Assembly (NCBI RefSeq): GCF_003086295.3
Contig: NC_092050.1
Span: forward strand, 144,119,699-144,183,698
Reading direction: 5' to 3'
Length of the DNA stretch: 64,000 bases
From: Arachis hypogaea
Lineage: Eukaryota; Streptophyta; Magnoliopsida; Fabales; Fabaceae
Every line of letters starts with the position of its first letter. The first letter of the stretch is position 1. Of this stretch, positions 23,889 through 35,672 are shown piece by piece. Made by a program: the position numbers and the translations under genes. The notes below the pieces were generated by a model. That model was not told where the DNA came from. It ran no database searches and saw nothing but the letters and a program-made list of their open reading frames with translations.

Positions 23889-24780
23889 ATTTAATACTAA
23901 TGCTTTACTTTAAAATTTTGTTTGGTAAATTTTTATTTCAAAAGTCAATTACATTATTTTTGTCAATTCGACTTATTCAGCCATCATAACCTATATGTAT
24001 AATAAATATGTTATGTAATTTATGTAATTATACTACAACTTCTATGTTATTATTTTTATCGTATTTGTTATGTATATAAGAGCATTTAAGTAAATTTTCC
24101 TTTGTTGGAATTTCACATGTTCCTCACTTCCTCCCCATTTTTTCAGGGAGCGGGTGATGGATTCCCATTAGTCCTCCGTCCCAGATAATCACCGCAAGTA
24201 TCTACGGGTGCAATTGAATGGAATTAAAGTTAATCAGAACATATTTGAATTGAATAAAAGTTAGCAGACCAATCTGTCTTATTTCATGCGATGTTTTTCA
24301 ACTTCATATGTTTGGCTGGAGTGAATATTTGAATGGAATTAAAGTTATCACAACAAATTTGAATGGAATTAAAGTTAGGAGAACAAGCTGTCATATTTCA
24401 TGCAGAGTTTTTCAGAACAAAAAGTTACTAAGAAGTTTGGGCGGAGTGAAGGGTTAAATGGAATTAAAGTTACGAGAACAGATTTGTGTTGAATGTTAGT
24501 ATACTAAATAGATTTTGATAATCAAGGGTGTGCTAGGACTAGTTGAGAAGTGGTTAGCCATTAAATAGTTTGTATTTGGACTAGTTGATACTATTTAACA
24601 ATGACATCTAGAAATAGAAGATTGACAAGTGTTTCCTATGTCAGCGACAGTTCTAATGTCATGGGGGAATGTTTTTCATAGTCTTGTTTTTTAAACTTTA
24701 AGGTTGCGTTTGTTTAAAAGAACGGGACACTGAGACAAGGACACATAGATACAAAGTCGTGTTTGATAGATGAGACATGG
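22773..24780. other. 3' flank of left PPR copy, then unique sequence
   Basis: Up to 23888 this matches the flank of the second PPR gene. After that, AT-rich sequence without recognised genes. At 24210-24480 the word GAATGGAATTAAAGTTA recurs about four times with small changes. Around 24705-24790 there is a GGACAC/GAGACA-rich stretch of the kind often seen in peanut repeats. Confidence 0.5.
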
Positions 24781-24799
24781 AGAGACATTGAATTAGACT

Positions 24800-25489
24800 C
24801 ATTTCACTCATTCTACTTGAGAATGGATCGCATTAATGTACTCTTTTGAGTTGACCCAGATGAGCGTATTCAGGATGGTCACTAGTGCAACTTCCGCTTT
24901 CTTCATGTTCATTACAGCTATATCAAGTCCATCAATCACTTGCTCCTCGTCAATTTTGAACTCAAATGGCTGCTCATCATCGTGACCCTTCCTCACAAAC
25001 AGTCCCATCTTGCAGCTTACCAATAAGTTTCACTGCAACAATGAAAATAATGAATTCAACAACCACAACCAATAAGATAGTAAATCGAATAAAAAGAATC
25101 ATAATGCTGACCAAGAGCTTTACCTTGAACCACAGCTCCATCATTGGGCCTTTCATACTTCATATCCCTCTCCCTCGTTCAGGGTCTTCTTGAGAACCTT
25201 CTTATCCTTGGTTATGTCGGATACAACCTTCCAAGATACTAACTCGAGATCAATTTGCAGAGAAGCATTCCGAGGCACGGCACCTTCATCACCTGATGCT
25301 GGCCTTCCATTCTCACCAAACGCATCTGCAAAACTAACATGCCAATGAACTTGCACAAGCAAAATATGTCATGTACGTTGATTCTGTTAACAAGTTAATC
25401 TAACTCACATTCTGGCTTCACGGTCAAGATGACTCTCTCTCCCTTCTTCATTGTCTTCACAGCCTTGGCCAATGCAGGACAGAAATAAC
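24800..25489 (-). pseudogene. FKBP62/ROF1-like peptidyl-prolyl isomerase, broken fragment
   Basis: Reading the minus strand, exons of a multi-FKBP-domain plant immunophilin appear in order. First, 25489-25409 reads GYFCPALAKAVKTMKKGERV, then ILTVKPE. Next, from 25336 down, comes YAFGENGRPASGDEGAVPRN, then ASLQIDLELVSWKVVSDITK. Then, from about 25025 down, KLIGKLQDGT and VRKGHDDEQPFEFKIDEEQV. The second exon has a 7-bp direct duplication (TATGAAG twice) at about 25155-25170 that breaks the frame before ERPNDGAVV. Two bases are missing before VRKGHDD, and a third shift follows VALVTI. The first FKBP domain, later domains, TPR region and calmodulin-binding end are absent. A dead fragment; intact relatives act as Hsp90 co-chaperones in heat response. 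Confidence 0.85.
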
Positions 25490-25499
25490 CTGCACAACA

Positions 25500-25849
25500 A
25501 GAAAAAGCCACATATTATTAGTACATGCAAAATAAATCATAAACCAATTAAAAGCACCACGTATTATTAGTACTTGCTCTTTCTCTCTCAAGCACATCTT
25601 CTTCTATGTTTCTGCATTACCATATCGGACGCGTCTTCCTCGACCATTTCATCAGAACTTATTGAAGTTGTGGATTATTGAAATCTTCCATCCACCAGTT
25701 TATGGGGGGATATTAAATTTTTATTTTTATTTGTTATCTTATCTTTTTTTTCTAGAAACATAATTTGTTATGCTTATCTTCTTTTAAGTTAGTTATTCTT
25801 ATCTTTTTCTAACAAGTTAGTTATTCTTATCTTTCTCGGCACTGGATTC
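25500..25849. other. Spacer between FKBP pseudogene and hairpin element
   Basis: No gene seen. AAGTTAGTTATTCTTATCTTT occurs twice in close tandem near 25786-25835, immediately before the hairpin element. Confidence 0.5.
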
Positions 25850-27211
25850 GATGGTCCCAGAACGTTTGGACCATTAAATGGTCCCAAAACAAAACATGTT
25901 TTTAAAATTTTTTTATAACTGCTAAATAGTCCTTATCTAATTTTAATTACAAATTAACCCCATATATTTTATTTAATCATAAAAATTATTTTTTATTTTA
26001 TAAATTATTATTTTATCATTAATCTATTATGTTTATTAACAATAAAAAACAATTGGCTATTCCAATCGATTAAAAGATTATATTTGATCCGTGACGTTCA
26101 TCCAAGACTGTGAAATCGTGTTTCTTTGAAAATCAATCAATTGGACTACAGGTTGTCATCACAAAACAATCGATTGAAAATTGAAAGGCAGCATGATTTT
26201 CGCAAAAATCAATTGATTGGTCATATTACCCAATCGATTGAACGATGACTAAAATGTGGGTTTTTTATAATTCAATCGATTGTTTATACTACCCAATCGA
26301 TTGAATGCTTCAAAACGAATATGGATTTGCCAAATTCAATCGATTGGTTGTACTACCCAATCGATTGAAGTGTGTACTACGCCTATTTCAATTTTGTTAT
26401 CGTTTTTATAAATTATTATCTTATTATTCATCTATCTTATCTTTAAAATTCTATCTTCAATCACATTCACATGCTCAAGTGAATAAGCTCAAGAAGACAA
26501 TGTTATACGAATGCAAAATTGACATCACAGTTCTAAGATCTGAATATAGCTAAAACCAATCGATTGAATTCGGCAAATCCATATTGTTTTAATGAATTCA
26601 ATCGATTGGGTAACACAACCAATCGATTGAATTGTGAGACCTCAGGTTGTTTTGAAGCATTCAATCGATTGGGTAGTATAAACAATCGATTGAATTATAA
26701 AAAACTCATATTTTAGTCATCGTTCAATCGATTGGGTAATATGACCAATCGATTGATTTTTGCGAAAACCATGCTGCCTTGCAATTTTCAATCGATTCTT
26801 TTGTGATGACAACCTGTAGTCCAATCGATTGAGTTATGGGAAACCTGAAATTCAATCGATTGTTTTGATAATCCAATCGATTGATTTTCAAAGAAACATG
26901 ATTTCACAGTCCTGGACGAACGTCACGGATCAAATATAATCTTTTAATTGATTGGAATAGCCAAAAAGTTTATTACGATCAATGGAAGATCTAATTCGTT
27001 ATTGTTTTTGTTTTTTATTGTTAATAATCATAATAGATTAATGATAAAATAATAATTTATAAAATAAAAAATAGTTTTTATGATTAAATAAAATATATGG
27101 GATTAATTTGTAATTAAAATTAGATAAGGACTATTTAGCAGTTATAAAAAAATTTTAAAAAATATGTTTTATTCTGGGACCATTTAATGGTCCAAACGTT
27201 TTGGGACCATC
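25850..27211. mobile_element. 1.36-kb foldback (hairpin) element with CAATCGATTG array
   Basis: Two long inverted arms meet around a central loop at about 26375-26545. The outer ends are GATGGTCCCAGAACGTTTGG on the left and its near-perfect complement ending GGGACCATC at 27211. The arms continue in register through an AT-rich segment (AATAATTTATAAAATAAAAA), then GATCCGTGACGTTC, and then an array of the palindrome CAATCGATTG. That 10-mer occurs at least fifteen times, with arm-to-arm similarity kept. No transposase and no clear target duplication were seen. It may be a Mutator-like foldback MITE. A transcript would form a very long hairpin. Confidence 0.8.
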
Positions 27212-27728
27212 TCTAACAGAATCATTTAGAGATTCTAGTTATTTTAGCTTATTTTAAAATTCAAAATTAATATAAATAGGTAACATTATTCTTCCATAAA
27301 ACAACAACAACATACCATAAAAATTTTTTTTTTCTTTTCTTGTTCTTTCAAAATTTTATTAAAAGGAACAAAAATTTAAGACAACAGTGAACAAAAATGT
27401 GCCCAAACAGGTGAATGGATAACATGGATGACAATACAACAACAACAAATAACATGCCATTGAATCCCATTCCGCCCCTTCTCCCCAAACCATATTCAAT
27501 CTAAGATGATGTTGTATGGCTCAGAAAATCATATTTCAACTCTCACAACTAAAATTCAAGAGTAATTATTTAAAGTGTCAATTGTAAAAAATAAAATGAC
27601 TCTCGATGAAATAAAAAAAAAAAAAAATCAGTTCACTGATTCTTTAAAATATGACATTGATGTTTTTAAAATAAAATACAATGAAAATTCAACTAAAAAG
27701 GAATGTAATATAGCATAGGTAGCAAGTA
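27212..27728. other. Non-coding spacer before the LINE
   Basis: AT-rich with short homopolymer runs. No gene or repeat family recognised. Confidence 0.5.
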
Positions 27729-28104
27729 TTTTTTTTTTTTTTTTTTGAAAGAAAAAGCTTAACATAACAAGTGGAGCATAAGAAGACTACAAAGGGAACC
27801 AAACTAAAAAGATTAAAGGAATGCACCCAATGTAAGGAACCTTATAAAATATCCCTCTATCGTCTTCGGCATTGCCATCAACAATAAAAGGAATCTACAC
27901 CTAGCCACTCCTTGTAGTTCATAAAGGACTGATGGATAATATCGTCGACTCCTTTTCCTAAATTCTGAAAAATCTTTCGATTCCTTTCTAGCCAAGTTTC
28001 CAGATAACTGCACAGAAATACACCATCCATCTCTTGCGCTTCTCCTTACGAATTGGTAGCCCAGTCCAGCTTAGAAAATGTTCCTTGAGCGTCCCCGGGC
28101 ATGA

Positions 28105-28374
28105 CTACTGCCTTCCAATAAATGACAGCCATGCACACCAAATCTGCCAAGAAACATCACAACCAAGAAACAAGTGGTGACCATGTTCAACACCTTTATT
28201 ACATAACACACATACAACATCTTGCTGGTTAACCACCCCAAATCGACTCATCCTCTCCTTTGTGTTGACCCTTCCAATCAAAGCAAACCAGACAAACAGT
28301 TCAACTCTTGGTGGAACTAGACCTTTCCAAACTGTCCTAGTAAAACTGTAACTCGCTATATTCTCCGGAGTCAT
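28105..28374 (-). pseudogene. LINE ORF2 C-terminal zf-RVT domain
   Basis: Reads VWKGLVPPRVELFVWFALIG, then RVNTKERM, and CVLCNKGVEHGHHLFLGC. This is the Cys/His zinc-binding module at the end of plant L1 ORF2, which follows the reverse transcriptase. The frame is open here but disconnected from upstream by stops near 28380 and 28500. Confidence 0.85.
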
Positions 28375-29196
28375 TTCCTCTTACAACACATGCACAAAAG
28401 AGTTAGTAGAAAAAATACCTCGTTTATCAAATTTTCAAACAACTCTATCCTCTCTGTCATTAGCAAGATTGACCAGTCTCAGTGTTTCATGCAGTTGGTT
28501 CACTAAATTCAGCTCCCATTGAAAAAGCTCTCGCCTCTATTGGAAGTTTCATCTCCACTATAACCCATCCCACAATCCTCTATAACGGATCCTGTTTGGT
28601 TCAAAACTGAGAAAATCCTCGGAAATTGATCTTTCAGAGAACCACCACGCAACCATACATCCTCCCAGAACTGAGTCTCTCTCCCATCACCAACCTCCAT
28701 AAACAATCAAATAATCATCTTCTGTCTTACCTGTTGATCCTTGAACTGGATATGGCAAATATCCTTCCATGGACCCCCGGGTAGGTAATACTTGGGATGA
28801 CAACAATATATTTGGATTCAGGTTATTACAAGAGCATATCACCTTCTTCCATAAGGTAAAATCCTCCTTCAAAAAATGTCACCACCACTTAAATAAAAGG
28901 GCTGTGTTACGCACCATGTCATCCCCGATGCCCAGCCTACCAAACTTCTTGGGAGTCTGCACCACCTCCCACCTGACCATGGCCATACCATTCCTTCCGT
29001 CTTCCTTACTCCATAGAAATATTCTTTGTAAGGAAATTAGTTTCTCTCCAACAGCCTTCGGCATTTTATATAAATTCAAATAATAGACAGGGAGGCTGTT
29101 CAGCACAGATTTAATAAGCACCAGCATACCTACTTTATTGAGAACCTTGACTTTCCACATGCTCAGCTTCTCCTCCACTTTTTCTATGATGGCCTT

Positions 29197-30452
29197 TCAA
29201 GTCTTGACCAACCTCAGGTTAGCTCCTAACAGGATCCCCAGATATTTCACTGGAAGAGAGGCTCCTTTACAACCCATCACTTTACACATTCGCTGTACCC
29301 ATTGATCATCACAGTTAACTGGAATCAAGCTAGATTTATCATAATTAATACTTAGCCCCGACATCAATTCAAAACAACGAAGGATCCTTCTGTAATTCTC
29401 GATCATCTCTTCCTCTGGGGGGCAGAACAGAACAGTATCATTCGCAAACTGAAGATGCAACAGCTCAATGTGATCCCTACCAACCATCAGCGGCGAAATG
29501 CGCCTGTTTCTTACCGCCTCCCTAAACATCCTATGTAGCACATCAACAACAAGCACAAACAAAAAAGAGATAGTGGATCTCCTTGTCGCAGGCCCCTTTC
29601 CATCTTAAACGGCTTAGAAGGCGAGCCGTTTATCAGAACTGACATTGAACACGTACTTACACACTCCATAACCCAACCCCTCCATCTCTGTCCAAAACAC
29701 ATATTTTGTAGTACAAGGTCGACAAAACTCCACTTGACTCTGTCATATGCTTTCTGGAAGTCTCACTTTATTATCACCGCTTCTTTCTTCCTCAATTTAA
29801 TCCATTGAACAGTTTTGCATGCAATAAGAGCCCCGTCATGAATCTTCCGGCCCTTAACAAAAGCACTCTGAGTCTCACCTACTAACCGTGGCATTATTGC
29901 TCGCATCCTCCTAACCAGCATTTTCGAAATGACTTTATAGACACAACCAACCATGCTAATCGACCTAAGGTCTTTGATTTCCTTAGCACCAGTAAACTTA
30001 GGGGCCAACGCCACCCAAGTGAGATTAGCATCTGCCGGCAACTTGAAAGTCAGGAAAAAATCCAACACCGCTGTCGTAAATTCTGAGCCAATTTCCTTCC
30101 AACACCTCTTGATGAAATTCATGTTGTACCCATCACTTCCTGGAGCCTTCGATGATTCACAATCCCACACTGCTTCTCTAACCTCATCTGGAGTCGATAA
30201 TACCTCCAACGCCAAAGCATCCTCATCACTAATCCTTTTCACCAGACCGTCCCTGAACCCTACCGTAGGAGACTCTTCCTGATGATATAGTCTCTTATAA
30301 AAGTCCCTGATTGCAATCTTATATCTAGGTTGATTCCTTATCAATCTTCCATTAATGAGTAGCCCATCAATCCTATTGTTTCTCCTTTTCGCAGAAGCTA
30401 GGTTGTACCTCGTGTTCTTATCAATGTCCATCGCATATCTAGAGCGCGACAT
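29197..30452 (-). pseudogene. LINE ORF2 reverse transcriptase, frame-broken
   Basis: The minus-strand text runs from SSKAPGSDGYNMNFIKRCW through WVALAPKFTGAKEIKDLRSI and RAIMPRLVGETQSAFVKGRK (30452-29763). A stop is followed by GLRQGDPLS (29702-29511), then a frame change to LLHLQFANDTVLFCPPEEE (29562-29197). These are the conserved blocks of a plant L1 RT. The catalytic motif, normally F/YADD, reads FAND, so one of the two metal-binding Asp residues is Asn. With the stop and frameshift the enzyme is inactive. Confidence 0.85.
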
Positions 30453-30793
30453 CTGCTTCCAATGTAGTTCTTTCCTTACATATCATTTCTCACAGCAAAC
30501 CACAAGCGCCCTTCTTTTTGCCTACACTGTTCCATCATAAACCCCATCCCCCACCATATCATCAATCTTCTTGATCTCTTCCTCAAACTTCATGATTTTC
30601 TTGTGCATGTCGCCAAAGTTGTCTTTATGCCATCTTCCCAGAGGAACTATCAAGGCCTATAATTTATCCGTGAATTGCGCCTCTCCTAGTCCTCTCCATT
30701 CCTCCTTGACCATCCTCAGAAAACCTTCATGTGTAAACCACGAGTCCAGACTTCTGAATGGCATCGGCCCATCTCTTTGCCTTTTATCTTCTA

Positions 30794-31460
30794 CTATGAT
30801 AGGACAGTGATCAGACAAACCCCTGAGACCACCTCGTAATCGAGTCTCTGAAACTTCTCAAGCCATTCCAGGGTAACCAGAACCCTATCAATACGGCTAC
30901 AGGAACGACCTCTAAACCATGTAAACTTGCAGTCAGTAATCGGCAAGTCCACCACACCCATGTCATGTATCCAATTCTTGAAGTCTTCCGCTGACAAGGA
31001 TAAACTATCGGTGCCTCGTCTTTCTTCCACCTATACAATCTCATTAAAATTTCCCATAAAGCAACAGAGAACCTGGCATAACCCAGCTATGTAGCGCAGC
31101 TCTTCCCACACAACAAGCTTCTCATCTCTAACATGTGCACCATAAACTAAAATAAAAGCACAATTAAAATTATTCTTTAACAACACCCCTTCAACATATA
31201 ACCATCCCTCCCTTTATGAATATTTCTTATTTTAAAAAACTCCTCATCCCATAATAACAATAACCCACTAGATGCACCATCAGACTCAACATAGTCCCAC
31301 CCCGAACAACTATTCTCCCAAATTTTTGGTATATCAAACTAACTATCTTTTAGTCTCCACCAAACCTAATATGTTTGACCTATATTTCCGCTTCAAGTCC
31401 TTTATCATTCTCAACTTTTTGTCACCCCTCAACCCCCTAATATTCTAAGAACTAAAAATC
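30794..31460 (-). pseudogene. LINE ORF2 apurinic endonuclease domain, degraded
   Basis: Starts near 31460 with a stop inside MIFSS..NIRGL, then RGDKKLRMIKDLKRKYRS and LGLVETK, typical of the exonuclease-endonuclease-phosphatase domain at the start of plant LINE ORF2. It continues in pieces to FKNWIHDMGVVDLPITDCKF and SRIDRVLVTLEWLE at 31030-30794. Several stops. Confidence 0.75.
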
Positions 31461-31505
31461 ATTTCAAAGAACTATTGCACACTTTTTATGAGCTTTGGGT
31501 CTGCT

Positions 31506-32351
31506 CTACCTTACTTTTGCCTTTAGTTTCGCCAATCTTTTTTTCTGAGCAATTTCTTCATTCTGTTGTTGGAGAATCGCCATAATGTCATCTTCTTCAT
31601 TATATAGCACTACTCCTAACTCCCTTGCTAATTCCCAGATTATATTTTCTATCATCTGCTCCTCCAATGTTGGCCCCTCATTATCACTGGCTTCATATTC
31701 GTTGGCATTTGCTTCGTCCCCCAATTTGTCAAATAGTACTGAAATATTCCTGTCAGCAACCCTTCAATTCCCAGCCCTGAATTACCACTTTTTTTATTAA
31801 CTTGAATACCCCTGCTACTGTGATTAGAGTCATCACCATCACCGAACCCGTTAATTGAATCATCTTCTGGTCCCACATCCCCTTGTCACCCATTCACCCC
31901 TACAATATTATTCAAAAAATAGCATCTCCCCTCCTCTACCGCGCGTCTCCCTCGACAAACCTCTTTATTCCCGCCATTATTTGCCAATACCGGCGCACCC
32001 TTAGGGAAGTGCAGCCCATCCTCTAACTGGACATTCCTCGCCGTCAGTGTATCCGAAGCAACCTGGTCAAGTCGCCCTCCATGTCTTCGAGTTGCTCCGT
32101 CACCGTTCGGCCCGCTATCTACCCCCCAGCTTTTGTAATGGCCGACGCGCAGCTGCTGTACAAGGTGCCATCAGTCGTTCTTCTCTAGGGATAGATCGTG
32201 CTTCACCATGACTTGAGGTCGCGCCCGCCAGCTCCCGAGATTCCCTGGGAGTTGTGGCTTCCGTGGCAGGTGAGGCGCTATCCTGCACAAGCGTCCTTCC
32301 CTGATCCGTTGGCTTCAGACCCAGCCTAGTACGCTTAAGAGCTCTGGACAC
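31506..32351 (-). pseudogene. LINE ORF1-like (gag-like) region remnants
   Basis: Two open pieces precede the endonuclease region: 32351-32115 (MSRALKRTRLGLKPTDQGRT...), Pro/Ser/Thr rich, and 31724-31506 (MGDEANANEYEASDNEGPT.. ending in a Lys-rich helix). Their place just upstream of ORF2 and the basic end fit ORF1 of plant L1 elements. No RNA-binding motif is intact. Confidence 0.5.
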
Positions 32352-32384
32352 CTCTAATTGGGGACTCTAGCAAAGCTGAGTCAC

Positions 32385-32751
32385 AATCTGAAAAGGTTCA
32401 CCCAGTTATGTGTCTGTGGCATTTATGTATCCGGTGGTAATACTGGAAAACAAAATGCTTTGGGTCACGGCCAAGACTCATAAAGTAGCCGTGTTCAAGA
32501 ATCAACATACTTAACTAGGAGAATCAATAACACTATCTGGATTCTGAGTTCCTATAGAAACTAATCATTCTGAACTTCAAAGGATAAAGGGGGATGCGAA
32601 AACTGTTCAGAAGCAAAAAGCTAAAAGCCCCGCTCATCTAATTAATACTGATCTTCATAGATGTTTTTGGAATTCATTGTATATTCTATTCTTTTTATCC
32701 TATATGATTTTCAGTTGCTTGGGGACAAGCAACAATTTAAGTTTGGTGTTG
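32385..32751 (+). mobile_element. 3' internal tail of a truncated Ty3/gypsy-type element
   Basis: This sequence, ending TTGGGGACAAGCAACAATTT and AAGTTTGGTGTTG, is what I know to precede the 3' LTR in an abundant Arachis LTR family. It includes the GGGGACAAG polypurine-like tract. It carries no open frame, and the rest of the element to the left is replaced by the LINE. Confidence 0.65.
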
Positions 32752-34284
32752 TGATGAGCGGATAATTTATACGCTTTTTGGCATTGTTTTTAGTATGTTT
32801 TTAGTATATTTTAATTAGTTTTTATTATATTTTTATAAGTTTTTATTTAAAATTTACTTTTCTGGACTTTACTATGAGTTTGTGTGTTTTTCTGTGATTT
32901 CAGGTATTTTCTGGCTGAAATTGAGGGACCTGAGCAAAAATCTGATTCAGAGGCTGAAAAAGGAATGCAGATGCTGTTGGATTCTGACCTCCCTGCACTC
33001 AAAGTGGATTTTCTGGAGCTACAGAAGCCCAATTGGCGCGCTCTTAATTGCGTTGGAAAGTAGACATCAGGAGCTTTCCAGCAATATATAATAGTCCATA
33101 CTTAGCCCGAGATTTGATGGCCCAAACAGGCGTTCTAAGTCAGCTCAAGAATTCTGGCGTTTAATGCCAGAACTGGCATAAAAACTGGAGTTAAACGCCC
33201 AAACTGGTACAAAAGCTGGCGTTTAACTCCAAGAAAAGTCTCTACACATGAAAGCTTCAATGCTCAGCCCAAGCACACACCAAGTGGGCCCCGGAGGTGG
33301 ATTTTTTCACTAAACACCCTAGCTTACTCATTTTCTGTAACCCTAGGTCACCAGTTTACTATAAAAACTACTTTTAGTGATTCATCTTGTACCTCATGAC
33401 ATTCTACACATTTCATATTGTATCTTCTACGGCATGAGTCTCTAAACCCATTGTTGGGGGGAGGAGCTCTGCTGTTCTTCATGAATTAATGCAATTACTA
33501 CTGTTTTCCATTCTATCACGCTTGCTTCTATTCTAAGATATTCATTCGCACTTCAACCTGATGAATGTGATGATCCGTGACACTCATCATCATTCTCACC
33601 TACGAACGTGTGCCTGACAACCACCTCCGTTCTACCTTAGATTGAATGCATATCTCTTAGCCTCATGATTCAGATCAGAGTCTTCGTGGTATAAGCTAGA
33701 ATTATTGGCGGCCATTCCTGAGATCCGAAACATCTAAACCTTGTCTGTGGTATTATGAGTAGGATCTGGGAAGGGATGACTGTGACGAGCTTCAAACTCG
33801 CGAGTGTTGGACGTAGTGACAGACGCAAAAGGATCAATGGATCCTATTCCGACATGATCGAGAACCGACAGATGATTAGCCGTGCGGTGACAGTGCATTT
33901 GGAACATTTTCATTGAGAGGACGGGAAGTAGCCATTGACAACGGTGATGCCCAACATAAAGCTTGCCATAGAAGGAGCTTTGCGTGCATGAAGAAGAAGA
34001 TAGTAGGAAAGCAGAGATTCAGAAGACAAAGCATCTCTAAAGCCTCAACCTGTTCTTTATTACTGCATAACAAGTATTTATTTCATGTTCTTTTACTTTT
34101 TACAATTAAATCTGAGAATTATTGATATCCTGACTAAGAGTTACAAGATAACCATAGCTTGCTTTAAGCCAACAATCTCCGTGGGATCGACCCTTACTCA
34201 CGTAAGGTATTACTTGGACGACCCAGTGCACTTGCTGGTTAGTTGTGTGGAGTTGCAAAAGTGTGATTGTAATTTCGTGCACCA
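32752..34284 (+). mobile_element. 3' LTR of a truncated Ty3/gypsy-type element
   Basis: Starts TGATGAGCGGATAATTTATA and ends TTCGTGCACCA. The interior has TCTGGCGTTTAA/CTGGAGTTAAACGCC repeats, a TATATAATAG box-like site near 33085, and a GTGGGATCGACCC block near the end. All this is familiar from an abundant Arachis LTR. No primer-binding site follows the right end, and polypurine-like sequence precedes the left end, so this is a 3' LTR or its remnant. Confidence 0.7.
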
Positions 34285-35672
34285 ACGCGTACGCGTAGTG
34301 TGGCTTGTGCGCCACGCACCCCTCCCGCGCGTCTCTCGCACAACTCTCTGTTCAATTGCGCATACACATACGGCACGCGCGTGTCGTGGACGCTTGCGCG
34401 TCGATCCCCCCTTTTTTATGCAGTATGCAGAATGCAAAAATACAGAATGTATGAATGAACATTGACAAAAATAAAATAAAATAAAACTAAGAATAAAATA
34501 AAAGATCATACCATGGTGGGTTGTCTTCCACCTAGCACTTTTAGTTAAAGTCCTTAAGTTGGACATTTGGTGAGCTCCTTGTCAGGGCGGCTTATGCTTG
34601 AACTCTTCCAGGAATCCCCACGAACGTTTGCAACTCCAATAACCTCCAAGATCCTATACTAGGCACCTAAAACCTTCAAGCAAAACAAAGCAAGTGACAT
34701 GGCCCCAAGAGTGTTGATTGTTTGAATGAATTTCGGGGTCCCAAACCTTGCTTTTGCACCCGTCTTCTTGTTGATAATCATTTTTCCAACCGGGTAGTGA
34801 GCAATTAGAATTCTCACTGAGACATCCAAACAACCGTCTAGACCCATTCAATCAAGCTCTACACCAATCCTTGCACTTCAACTTTGAGTATGCAACCGTA
34901 TTGAACCTTGCATGACAACTCTTACCACGAACCATCTCCCTCTTACTCTTATAGCCACAAAGAGCTCTAAGTTGCCCGTCCATCTCAAGCAAAGCATATT
35001 CAAGTGGGCTAATTAAGTTTAGAGATGAAAGATTTACCCACTTGAATGAAGGAATGGATGGTGATGGTTTTGGGGGAGAGGCCTCCAACAACTTGGGCAA
35101 GGTGATTTCCAGCTCTATTCCCTTGAGCTCTTCCTTGACAACTTCCACCTCTTTGTAAGCTTCTTCAATTTCAACCTCTTCTTCTTGGTAGCTTTCTTCC
35201 AATTCAATCTCTTTCATTACTTACCAAGGGCATGGGAGGTTGTGCTTCTTCTTCTTTAATCTCCACCTCTTGATCAACCTCTACAAAGTCTTCAACCATG
35301 ATATGCCTCGGAGGTTGTACACCCTTCTCAACATCAACATCAAACACCTTAGAAGGAGGCTCTATGACTGGACTTTCCCATGGAGGTTTCGCATCTCCCA
35401 AGTCTTCAACCACTTCCTTTTCTTCTATAATTTCGGCTTTCTCCACTTGCTCTAGTACAAAATCAGACTCCTCCTTGATGTTTTCCTACAACATGATTGT
35501 AACCAAACTCATAGCGAAAGGGGTGAGAATTCATAGTAGTCAGAGAAATAAAAATTAATAAAAATAAACTCCTAAAACTAGAAACACGAACAAAGAGCGA
35601 AAAAGCAAAATTATTTAAAATAACCAATAATTGGGTACACGTTTGCAATTTCCCGACAACGGCGCCATTTAT
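34285..35672 (-). mobile_element. Internal region of a second LTR element, minus orientation, partial
   Basis: Next to the LTR at 35673, the minus strand has a primer-binding-type sequence TGGCGCCGTTGTCGGGAA (plus 35653-35670). Downstream are acidic, Pro-rich open pieces: 35446-35204 (EKEVVEDLGDAKPPWESPV) and 35217-34852 (EELKGIELEITLPKLLEASP..). The text after the stop continues LNGSRRLFG and similar. These resemble the gag-less internal region of non-autonomous Arachis LTR elements, but I cannot assign a lineage. The region ends against the other LTR at about 34284 without a second LTR. The first 150 bp (34285-34430) hold ACGCGTACGCGT-like words. Confidence 0.5.

Larger units (their letters stand above)
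27729..32384 (-). mobile_element. L1-type LINE retrotransposon, degraded, with poly-A tail
   Basis: A non-LTR retrotransposon on the minus strand. The tail is the T run at about 27729-27750 of the plus strand. From 5' to 3' on the minus strand the pieces are: an ORF1-like region (about 32351-31506), an endonuclease start NIRGLRGDKKLRMIKDLKRK near 31430, a reverse transcriptase (30452-29200) and a C-terminal zinc-binding region (28374-28105). Stops and shifts break all parts. The 5' limit is set where sequence typical of a different LTR element begins and is approximate. I found no clear target duplication. Confidence 0.85.

Noticed and set aside
26305..26553. Plus-strand open frame across the centre of the hairpin element
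   Set aside because: It is made of arm repeat sequence and loop with no protein similarity, so chance is enough.
25850..27211. CRISPR-like array of CAATCGATTG
   Set aside because: The genome is a plant's, the repeats are 10-bp palindromes with irregular spacing, and the spacers are themselves inverted copies. Not CRISPR.
34085..34566. Open frames on both strands near the junction of the two LTR elements
   Set aside because: They cross the LTR end and CpG-rich words and lack any motif.
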